Assembly: GCA_036824145.1 (NCBI GenBank)
Contig: DAITAT010000009.1
Location: 1-40,773 of the forward strand
Source of the DNA: DATMMS01 sp036824145
Lineage (GTDB): Bacteria; Chloroflexota; Dormibacteria; DASZGP01
Direction: 5' to 3'
DNA length: 40,773 nucleotides
The first letter of the stretch is position 1, and every line of letters begins with the position of its first letter. Made by a program: the position numbers and the translations under genes. The notes under the pieces are model-generated. The model did not search any database. It saw nothing but the letters and a program-made list of their open reading frames with translations, and was not told the origin of the DNA. Shown piece after piece: positions 34,745 through 40,773 of the stretch.

Positions 34745-35550
34745 ACCCGGCATCCACGACGCTGGAGCTGCTGATGGTCGCGATCGTGCTGGCGCTGACC
34801 GCCACCGTCTACTGCGCTCTTGACCTCCGCTTCCGATTCGAGCGATTCACCCGGCGGCTCTCGTCGCTCTTCGGGCTCCTGCTGGTGGTGCAGTCGTCGC
34901 TGATCGGGCTCCAGTTCGTGGGGCAGCGCAGCTTTGGCGGCGGCTACGAAATTGTGGTGGTCACCGCATGGGGCCTGCTGGCCTGTGCCCTGGTCTTCAA
35001 TCGCTACCTCTTCGCCGACCTCATCGGGGTCCTGGTCTGCGGTGTCGACACGGCGCTGCTGGTGATGGCGCTGCTACTGCGCCAGCCGGGAGCCGCCGCC
35101 GGCGGCCTGCCGGTGCTGGTCTACCTCCACGTCTCCGCCATCGTCTTGAGCTACGCCGTGCTGACACTGGCCGCGATCTCGGCGCTGGCGTACCTTCTGC
35201 GCGACCGCGGCCTCAAGGGGAAGTCGCCCGGACGGCTGGCTAACAGCCTGCCTCCGCTGGCCACGCTGCAGGCCTTCACTCACAACCTCGTCCTGGTCGG
35301 CTTCATCGCCCTGACGGCGGGCATCGCCCTCAGCCAGGCCTGGGTGGTGGCGTCGCACCGGTCGAGCATCTTCTTCGATCCCCGCGAATCGTGGGCCCTG
35401 TTCTCGTGGGCGCTCTATGCGCTGTACGCGGCCATAACCGTGATCGGCCGATGGAAGGGCCGCCGCCTGGCCTTCCTGGTGATCGCCGGCTACGCGGCCG
35501 GCCTGGCGCCCGCCGCTGTTCTTTCCAGCCTTGGCACTCGCTCCCTGTGA
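34741..35550 (+). CDS. hemX: HemX/CcsA-like cytochrome c assembly membrane protein
   Basis: 269 aa with about 8 TM segments. It has the CcsA/HemX pattern: a conserved His in YLHVSAIVLSYA, a second His in AFTHNL, and a degenerate tryptophan-rich loop, FFDPRESWALFSWALYALY. In Bacillus subtilis hemX lies directly after hemA and lowers HemA levels, so by position this gene may do the same. A haem handling role as in CcsA is the alternative. It is coupled to hemA (GTGA at 34741) and hemC (GTGA at 35547). Confidence 0.8.
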   Translation: MNPASTTLELLMVAIVLALTATVYCALDLRFRFERFTRRLSSLFGLLLVVQSSLIGLQFVGQRSFGGGYEIVVVTAWGLLACALVFNRYLFADLIGVLVCGVDTALLVMALLLRQPGAAAGGLPVLVYLHVSAIVLSYAVLTLAAISALAYLLRDRGLKGKSPGRLANSLPPLATLQAFTHNLVLVGFIALTAGIALSQAWVVASHRSSIFFDPRESWALFSWALYALYAAITVIGRWKGRRLAFLVIAGYAAGLAPAAVLSSLGTRSL

Positions 35551-36440
35551 GGCTCGGCACCCGGGGGTCGCCGCTGGCCCTGGCCCAGGCGGAGCTGGTG
35601 CGTCGCGCCCACCTCGACCGCTTTCCCGATGATTCGGTGGAGGTCGTCACCATCAAGACCCAGGGCGACCGCGAAGCTGACCGGCCGCTCGACTCCTTCC
35701 CCGGCAGCGGCGTCTTCGTCAAGGAGATCGAGGCGGCGCTGTTGGAGGATCGCATCGATGCCGCGGTTCACAGCGCCAAGGACCTCGCCATCGAGGATGC
35801 CGAGGGGCTGCTGCTGACGGCCTTTCTCGAGCGCGCCGAGGCCCATGACGTCCTGATTCATCGCAAGCTTCGCGACTGGGAGAAGCCCGGGCCGGGCTTC
35901 CGCATCGCCACCGACAGCAGCCGGCGCCGTGCCCAGCTGGTCGACGCCTGGCCGGGGGTGGAGTTCGTCGATATCCGCGGCAACGTCGAGACCCGCCTGG
36001 CCAAGCTGGAGGCGGGCGAGGCCGACGCCCTGGTGCTGGCGGCGGCGGGGTTGCGGCGCCTGGACCTCGAACCCGCCGGTGAGGAGCCGATCGCTATCCC
36101 TCTTTGTGTCCCCGCCCCCGGCCAGGGCGCGATCGTGGTCCAGGTCCGCGAGGACGACGACGCCACCATGGGGCTGCGCTGGTTGAACCACATTGCCACT
36201 GCCCTGGCGGTCGCCGCCGAGCGTGACATGGCGGCGGCGCTGGGCGCCGGCTGCAGCGCTCCACTTGGCGTTCACGTCGAGTTTCGGGCTGGCGAGACTC
36301 GCCTGACGGCCGCCTTCCACGATGGCAACAAGCTCTTCCGGGCTGAGGCCCGATCGTCCGCCAACGACGCCCTGGAAGCGGTGCAGCTGGCGATTGCCGA
36401 CCTGCGCGACCGGGGAGCCGTCTGGGGGCAGGAGAAATAG
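35547..36440 (+). CDS. hemC: Porphobilinogen deaminase (hydroxymethylbilane synthase)
   Basis: 297 aa. It joins four porphobilinogens into hydroxymethylbilane. VRLGTRGSPLALAQAELV begins the fold; KTQGDREAD, FVKEIEAALLEDRIDAAVHSAKDL, and the Arg-rich pocket DSSRRRAQL follow. The dipyrromethane cofactor Cys is in ALGAGCSAPLG. The frame is open upstream, but the GTG at 35547 overlaps the hemX stop (GTGA) and starts the conserved sequence. Confidence 0.95.
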   Translation: MRLGTRGSPLALAQAELVRRAHLDRFPDDSVEVVTIKTQGDREADRPLDSFPGSGVFVKEIEAALLEDRIDAAVHSAKDLAIEDAEGLLLTAFLERAEAHDVLIHRKLRDWEKPGPGFRIATDSSRRRAQLVDAWPGVEFVDIRGNVETRLAKLEAGEADALVLAAAGLRRLDLEPAGEEPIAIPLCVPAPGQGAIVVQVREDDDATMGLRWLNHIATALAVAAERDMAAALGAGCSAPLGVHVEFRAGETRLTAAFHDGNKLFRAEARSSANDALEAVQLAIADLRDRGAVWGQEK

Positions 36441-36487
36441 GCGCGCAGCGACCTGGGCGGCGTCAGCCCGACACGCAGCTGGGCGCG

Positions 36488-37255
36488 GTGGCGCAGCCCC
36501 TGGCCGGCAAGCGAGTCCTGGTGACCCGCCGCGCCGAACAGGCGGGGGAGCTCAGCCGGAGCCTGGCGGGCTACGGCGCCGAAGTTGTCGAGGTGCCCAT
36601 GATCCGGCTCGAGCCGCCGACTGATGTCGAGGCCGCGGTGAGCGCCATCGACGCCCTGGTTGGCTACGACTACGTCGTCTTCACCTCGGTGAACGCGGTC
36701 GCCGCCGTCAAGAAGCTGGCTACCGAGCAGGGAGTGGACCTGGCCATGCCGGGGCCCGTGATTCTTGCCGTCGGCCCCACCACCGCGGATGCTCTCGCCA
36801 GCATCGGCCTGTCCTCTGAACCGCTGCCGGAGGACTTCTCCGCCGCCGGTGTGGCTCGGATGTTGGAATCGCGCCCGCTTAACGGCCGGCGTATTTTGCT
36901 GCCGCGTTCCGAGATCAGCCGCGAGGAGCTTCCGGCGGCCCTTCGCCGCCTCGGTGCGCTGGTGGACGACACCGCCTTCTACCTGACCGCCCCGGACCCA
37001 AAGGCTCGAGCGCAGCTGCAAAAGGCGCTGCCAGCCCTCGACGTCATCACCTTTGCCAGCGGGTCTGCGGTCGCCGGCTTCGGTGGCGCCATACCGGCCG
37101 GCTGGCAGCGACCGCCAGGTCTGTTGATCGCCGTCATCGGCCCGGCCTCCGCCTCCGCCGCCCGGCTCGCCGGTCTGGAGCCCGACATCGAAGCGGCGGA
37201 GCACACCGCCCGCGGCCTCGCCGACGCGATCGCGGCATACTTCGAGCGCACATGA
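36488..37255 (+). CDS. hemD: Uroporphyrinogen-III synthase
   Basis: 255 aa. It cyclises hydroxymethylbilane with ring D inversion. The family is poorly conserved but has AGKRVLVTRRAEQAGELSRSL at the start, YVVFTSVNAVAAVKK, ILAVGPTTADAL, RRILLPRSEISREELPAAL, and ITFASGSAVAGF. The start is GTG at 36488, 47 bases after hemC, the one loose junction of the operon. The stop overlaps the hemB ATG (ATGA). Confidence 0.9.
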   Translation: MAQPLAGKRVLVTRRAEQAGELSRSLAGYGAEVVEVPMIRLEPPTDVEAAVSAIDALVGYDYVVFTSVNAVAAVKKLATEQGVDLAMPGPVILAVGPTTADALASIGLSSEPLPEDFSAAGVARMLESRPLNGRRILLPRSEISREELPAALRRLGALVDDTAFYLTAPDPKARAQLQKALPALDVITFASGSAVAGFGGAIPAGWQRPPGLLIAVIGPASASAARLAGLEPDIEAAEHTARGLADAIAAYFERT

Positions 37256-38241
37256 GCTACCCGCAGTCGCGTCCCCGCCGTCTCCGCCGCACCCCGCTGC
37301 TTCGTCGAAGCCTGCGCGAGACCAGGCTCGACTCAGAGGACATGATCCTGCCGCTGTTCGTGGCTGACGGGGTGACCGATCCGGTCCCGATCTCGACCTT
37401 GCCGGGCCATTTCCATCACAGCCCAGAGAGCGTCCTGACCGAGTGCGAAGAGGTGGTATCGCTGGGGATCCCGATGGTCCTGCTGTTCGGGCTGCCGGCG
37501 GCCAAGGACGAGCGCGGCACCGGCGCCTGGGCCACCGACGGCGCGGTGCAGCTCGCTACCAAAGCCATCAAGGCGCGCTTTGGCGACGACCTCCTGGTGG
37601 CCACCGACCTCTGCCTGTGCGAGTACACCTCCCACGGCCACTGCGGCATCCTCGCGGGCGAGTCGGTCGATAACGACGCCACCCTCGAGGCTTACGCTCA
37701 GGTCGCCGTCTCGCAGGTTGAGGCGGGCGCCGACATCGTCGCCCCGTCGGGGATGATGGACGGCCAGGTCGGGATCATTCGCGAGGCCCTCGACGACACC
37801 GGCCACCAGGAAACCGTGATCCTGGCCTATGCCGCCAAGATGGCCAGCGCCTTCTACGGGCCTTTCCGAGAGGCTGTCGATTCCACCCCCGAGTTCGGCG
37901 ACCGGCGCGCCTACCAGATGGACGGGGCCAACCTCGAGGAGGCCCTTCGGGAGACCTGGTTGGACATCGACGAGGGCGCTGACATGGTCATGGTGAAGCC
38001 GGCCGGGCCGTACCTCGATGTCATCGCGGCGGTGGCGGCGGAGTCACCGGTGCCGGTCGCCGCTTACCAGGTGAGCGGCGAATTTGCGATGCTCAAGGCG
38101 GCGGTCGAAAAGGGCTGGCTGGACCATGACGCGGCGGTTTTGGAGAGCCTGGTGGGGATCCGGCGGGCGGGCGCAAAGCTGGTGGTAAGCTATCTCGCCA
38201 AAGAAGCCGCCCGCATTCTTGGCGGCCCCCGCGGATCTTGA
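37252..38241 (+). CDS. hemB: Delta-aminolevulinic acid dehydratase (porphobilinogen synthase), zinc type
   Basis: 329 aa. It condenses two 5-aminolevulinates to porphobilinogen. The zinc-site cysteines lie in DLCLCEYTSHGHCG, pointing to the zinc-dependent class. APSGMMDGQVG and the two active-site lysines in YAAKMASAFYGPFR and MVMVKPAGPYLD are present. The ATG at 37252 overlaps hemD (ATGA). It acts before hemC and hemD in the pathway. Confidence 0.96.
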   Translation: MSYPQSRPRRLRRTPLLRRSLRETRLDSEDMILPLFVADGVTDPVPISTLPGHFHHSPESVLTECEEVVSLGIPMVLLFGLPAAKDERGTGAWATDGAVQLATKAIKARFGDDLLVATDLCLCEYTSHGHCGILAGESVDNDATLEAYAQVAVSQVEAGADIVAPSGMMDGQVGIIREALDDTGHQETVILAYAAKMASAFYGPFREAVDSTPEFGDRRAYQMDGANLEEALRETWLDIDEGADMVMVKPAGPYLDVIAAVAAESPVPVAAYQVSGEFAMLKAAVEKGWLDHDAAVLESLVGIRRAGAKLVVSYLAKEAARILGGPRGS

Positions 38242-38265
38242 TTCGCGCGCTGTGGAGAGGTTGAT

Positions 38266-39063
38266 TTGAGTCAGAGCCCCGGCCGCAACCCCCTGCTGCT
38301 TGCGGGTTTCGTGATCGCTTTCACCCTGGTGCTGGGCGCGGCCGCCTGGGGCCTCAACCGGGTCGTGAACCCGCCCCCCGCGACTGCCAACGCGCCCTGC
38401 CCGGCAGCGCCCAGCGGTCACCCGGTGGCCAACGCCCAGCACAGTTTCACGACCGCGCCGCAGAACGCGCTCCAGGCCGGCAAGATCTACACCGTCACCC
38501 TGTGCACCACCAGGGGGGTCATCAAGATCGCGCTCCGTGCCGGGGTTGCGCCGCAGTCGGTGAACGCATTCATCTTCCTGGCCGACAGTGGCTACTACGA
38601 CGGCCTCACCTTCCATCGCGTGTGCCCCAACACCTCTGACCAGAGCTGCGGATCGGGGACCTCGCTGCACATCGCCCAGGGCGGCGATCCCAGCGGCAAG
38701 GGCACCGGACGCGGCCCCGGTTTCGTGATCCCTGACGAGACCCCGCGGGGCACCTACACCACCGGCACCCTGGCGCTGGCGCGGCCCTCGAACAGCGACG
38801 GCAGCAAGATCGCCAACAGCAGCGGCAGCCAGTTCTTCATCGATACCGGAAACAACACCTTCACCCCCGACTACAACCTTTTCGGCGACGTCGTTTCGGG
38901 CCTGGCGGTGGCCCAGCAGCTGCAGAAAGGCGACACCATCTTCTGGATCGCCACCGAGAGCGTGACCGCCCCGGTCTCGAGCCCGAGCCCCGCGGTCTCG
39001 GCTGCGCCGGGCGCCGTGGCCTCGCCTTCGCCGAGCGCCGCCCCTTCACCGTCACCCAGCTGA
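38266..39063 (+). CDS. Cyclophilin-type peptidyl-prolyl isomerase, membrane-anchored
   Basis: 265 aa. A signal-anchor TM near the N-terminus (LLLAGFVIAFTLVLGAAAWGL) leads to an exported cyclophilin domain: YTVTLCTTRGVIKIAL, FLADSGYYDGLTFHRV, QGGDPSGKGTGRGPGF, and SGSQFFIDTGN. The last 30 residues are a Pro/Ser/Ala repeat tail. The TTG at 38266 follows a GAGAGG ribosome site. It sits between hemB and hemL, where Bacillus has no gene, and its stop overlaps the proposed hemL CTG. Confidence 0.9.
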   Translation: MSQSPGRNPLLLAGFVIAFTLVLGAAAWGLNRVVNPPPATANAPCPAAPSGHPVANAQHSFTTAPQNALQAGKIYTVTLCTTRGVIKIALRAGVAPQSVNAFIFLADSGYYDGLTFHRVCPNTSDQSCGSGTSLHIAQGGDPSGKGTGRGPGFVIPDETPRGTYTTGTLALARPSNSDGSKIANSSGSQFFIDTGNNTFTPDYNLFGDVVSGLAVAQQLQKGDTIFWIATESVTAPVSSPSPAVSAAPGAVASPSPSAAPSPSPS

Positions 39064-40328
39064 GCGACAGGTTCAATCGGGCGCGCCGGGTACTGCCCGG
39101 GGGCGTGAACAGCCCCGTCAGGGCGTTCAAGGCCGTCGGTGGTGAACCGGTCTTCGCGGCGTCGGGGGAGGGTGCCTACCTGGTCGATGCCGACGGCGGT
39201 CGATACCTGGACCTGGTCGCGGCTTACGGCCCGCTGATCCTGGGGCATGCCCATCCCGCGGTGGTGGAGGCGATCCGGGCGCAGGCCGGCCGCGGCAGCA
39301 GCTTTGGCGCTCCCACCGAGGCCGAGACCGAGCTCGCGGAGCTGCTCGTCGAGCAGGTACCCGGAGTCGAGATGGTCCGGTTGGTCAACTCGGGAACCGA
39401 GGCCGCGATGTCGGCGATCCGGCTGGCACGGGCGGCGACCGGCCGCGAACTCGTGGTCAAGTTCGAGGGTGGGTACCACGGCCATGTCGACCACCTTCTG
39501 GCCAGCGCCGGCAGCGGCGTCGCGACGCTGGGGATCCCGGGGTCGCCGGGTGTCCCAGAGGCGTTCACGTCACTGACGGCGGTGCTGCCCTACAACTCGG
39601 TAGAGGCCGTCGCGGAGTACTTTTCCGAGCACGGGACCCAGACCGCGGCGGTCATCGTCGAGCCGGTGGCCGGCAACATGGGCGTGGTGCCGGGCTCACA
39701 GGAATTCCTGGCCGCGCTGCGGCGCCTAACCGCGGCCGCCGGTGTGGTCCTGATCTTCGATGAGGTGATCACGGGCTTCCGGCTGGGTCTCGGCGGCGCC
39801 GCCACGGCCGTTGGTATCACCGCCGACCTGACCCTGCTGGGGAAGATCATCGGTGGCGGCCTGCCCCTGGCGGCGTACGGGGGTCGCGCCGACCTGATGG
39901 GCCAGGTTGCCCCCGAGGGTCCCGTCTACCAGGCGGGCACGCTGTCCGGCAACCCGCTGGCCACTGCCGCCGGGCTGGCCACGCTGAGAACCCTGATCGC
40001 CGATCCGCCATACGCTCGCCTCGAAGCGGCGGCGGCTCGCGCCGAGAGCGCCCTCGCCGCTGGCGCCGCCGCCGCCGCCGTCCCACTGAGCGTGGGTCGC
40101 ATCGGATCGATGCTGACGCCGTTCATGAGCGGCGCTCGGGTGAGGGACTACGCCGCCGCCCGGACCTGCGACGTGGAGGCGTACGCCCGCGTGTTCAACC
40201 GGCTGCTGGCGTCAGGCGTCTACTCGCCACCGTCACAGTTCGAAGCCTGGTTCATCTCGGCGCCCCTTGCCGAAAGCCATTCCGACCGCCTTTGCGAACT
40301 CCTGGGGGGCGCTTTCGCCCCACTCTGA
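39060..40328 (+). CDS. hemL: Glutamate-1-semialdehyde 2,1-aminomutase; probable CTG start
   Basis: 422 aa from the CTG at 39060. It converts glutamate-1-semialdehyde to 5-aminolevulinate. The PLP enzyme has the conserved start RARRVLPGGVNSPVRAF, then SGTEAAMSAIRLARAATGR, EGGYHGHVD, IFDEVITGFR, and the PLP lysine in LLGKIIGGGLPLAAYGG. The first canonical start, GTG 39105, would cut off the conserved PGGVNSPVRAF front. No ATG, GTG or TTG exists in frame upstream within at least 60 bases. The CTG overlaps the cyclophilin TGA as CTGA. The reading upstream of it matches the family N-terminus only from the CTG on, so I assign it as the start. Confidence 0.93.
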   Translation: MSDRFNRARRVLPGGVNSPVRAFKAVGGEPVFAASGEGAYLVDADGGRYLDLVAAYGPLILGHAHPAVVEAIRAQAGRGSSFGAPTEAETELAELLVEQVPGVEMVRLVNSGTEAAMSAIRLARAATGRELVVKFEGGYHGHVDHLLASAGSGVATLGIPGSPGVPEAFTSLTAVLPYNSVEAVAEYFSEHGTQTAAVIVEPVAGNMGVVPGSQEFLAALRRLTAAAGVVLIFDEVITGFRLGLGGAATAVGITADLTLLGKIIGGGLPLAAYGGRADLMGQVAPEGPVYQAGTLSGNPLATAAGLATLRTLIADPPYARLEAAAARAESALAAGAAAAAVPLSVGRIGSMLTPFMSGARVRDYAAARTCDVEAYARVFNRLLASGVYSPPSQFEAWFISAPLAESHSDRLCELLGGAFAPL

Positions 40329-40343
40329 TGGGGTCCCGGATGT

Positions 40344-40391
40344 CTCGAATTCGCCTCGAATAGCCGAGAGCGTGCGAACATATACTCGAAT
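40344..40391 (+). repeat. Three CTCGAAT repeats in the tatA promoter region
   Basis: CTCGAAT occurs at 40344-40350, 40355-40361 and 40385-40391. The first two lie 11 bp apart, one helical turn. The third overlaps the last two bases of the -10 TATACT. A repeated site this close to a promoter may be an operator. Confidence 0.4.
40381..40386 (+). promoter_or_regulatory. -10 element of tatA
   Basis: TATACT; a start near 40393 would give a leader of about 23 bases that contains the TTGAGGT ribosome site (GAGGT about 40404-40408) before the ATG at 40416. Confidence 0.5.
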
Positions 40392-40415
40392 CGTCGCCAT
40401 CTTGAGGTAACAGAC

Positions 40416-40718
40416 ATGCCCGGCTTAGGACACTGGTGGGTCCTCTTAATCCTTGCCGCCATCGCTCTCATCATCTTCGGACCCTCGCGGCTGCCGGAGC
40501 TGGGTGCGGGCCTGGGCAAGGCGATCAAGGAATTTCGCAAGGCCACCACCGAGATGGGTGACGCTCTCAAGGAAGAGGTCCACAAGCCCGACGAGAGCAC
40601 CCCCACCGCGGTCGGCACCACCCACACCGCGCCTGCCGGCACCGTCGAGCCCGCCACGCCCGCCGCGTCGGTCACGCCTCCCGCTCCGGCGCCGCCGCCC
40701 GAGGCCCCCAAGACCTGA
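40416..40718 (+). CDS. tatA: Twin-arginine translocase subunit TatA/TatE
   Basis: 100 aa. It forms the pore-like oligomer of the Tat pathway, which exports folded proteins. The family architecture is complete: a single short N-terminal TM (WWVLLILAAIALIIFGP) with FGPSRLPELG, the amphipathic helix GAGLGKAIKEFRKATTEMGDAL, and an acidic, Pro/Ala-rich tail of about 45 residues. It has two TTA codons (codons 4 and 11), an unusual choice here. A palindrome follows at 40722-40735. Confidence 0.93.
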   Translation: MPGLGHWWVLLILAAIALIIFGPSRLPELGAGLGKAIKEFRKATTEMGDALKEEVHKPDESTPTAVGTTHTAPAGTVEPATPAASVTPPAPAPPPEAPKT

Positions 40719-40721
40719 GCC

Positions 40722-40735
40722 GCCGCGGCCGCGGC
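40722..40735 (+). terminator. Candidate terminator after tatA
   Basis: GCCGCGGCCGCGGC is fully self-complementary and is followed by TTTGT, making a short GC-rich stem with a weak T-tract 3 bases after the tatA stop. Confidence 0.35.
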
Positions 40736-40744
40736 TTTGTCTCC

Positions 40745-40773
40745 GCGAATACCGCCTCTTGCGAATACCGCCT
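40745..40773 (+). repeat. Tandem repeat at the scaffold end
   Basis: GCGAATACCGCCT occurs at 40745-40757 and again at 40761-40773 with a CTT spacer (period 16). The window stops on the last base of the second copy, so the array may continue. Confidence 0.6.

Overview
The window reads as a 40.8-kb, GC-rich (roughly two thirds G+C) metagenomic scaffold from a bacterium of the Terrabacteria side. The best guess is a Chloroflexota / Candidatus Dormibacterota-like or deep actinobacterial lineage. Supporting this are OpcA beside Zwf, a Bacillus-type hemA-hemX-hemC-hemD-hemB-(x)-hemL order, a DUF2277 protein, a stand-alone LigD polymerase beside a separate ATP-dependent ligase, tRNA genes with encoded CCA, and compact operons with frequent GTG and TTG starts. 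The lineage is an inference; no rRNA is present. A run of 100 N at 17035-17134 is flanked by two identical 55-nt copies, which marks it as a computer-assembled scaffold.

Layout. 1-3.8 kb (minus): tRNA-Gly, then pdhA-pdhB-pdhC for the pyruvate dehydrogenase E1alpha, E1beta and E2 subunits; no E3 is present. 3.9-7.9 kb (plus): an AAA+ ATPase of the Mg-chelatase/MoxR type, its VWA partner and an FKBP lipoprotein. 8.0 kb: tRNA-Cys. 8.0-10.7 kb (minus): an orphan branched-chain-type binding lipoprotein, a CPBP membrane protease and an unrecognised two-TM protein. 10.7-12.8 kb: divergent ATP-dependent DNA ligase and LigD-type primase-polymerase. 12.8-15.0 kb (minus): DHA2-type MFS exporter and a methyltransferase. 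15.2-17.4 kb (minus): DUF2277, a small ORF crossing the assembly gap, an SDR and a QueA-like protein. 17.4 kb: tRNA-Leu(UAA), divergent from a second SDR. 18.4-28.3 kb: rpiA divergent from tkt-tal-pgi-gnd-zwf-opcA-pgl, the whole pentose phosphate pathway except ribulose-phosphate epimerase. 28.3-30.1 kb (minus): a small unknown protein, a VIT1/CCC1 transporter and a DUF3105 protein. 30.3-32.2 kb: aldehyde dehydrogenase plus DUF779. 32.2-40.3 kb: a zinc-ribbon membrane protein divergent from a polyprenyl diphosphate synthase, then hemA-hemX-hemC-hemD-hemB-cyclophilin-hemL, which runs from glutamyl-tRNA to uroporphyrinogen III. 40.4 kb: tatA and the scaffold end.

No intergenic stretch exceeds about 140 bases. 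I saw no IS element, prophage, CRISPR array or rRNA gene, and no dramatic new system.

The unusual signals are at the level of expression. (1) Translational coupling at four-base NTGA stop/start junctions occurs with all four bases in the first position. Three junctions are CTGA, implying CTG start codons; hemL is the strongest case because a conserved N-terminus is lost otherwise. (2) Divergent pairs share a single AT-rich patch that supplies a -10 element on both strands, and for ligase/LigD, tRNA-Leu/SDR and zinc-ribbon/hepT at least one start codon follows within 5-9 bases, pointing to leaderless mRNAs. (3) TTA codons are nearly absent, yet two lie in the first 11 codons of tatA. (4) The start of the VWA gene is preceded by an imperfect 17-nt tandem copy of itself that encodes a six-codon ORF ending on the real start.
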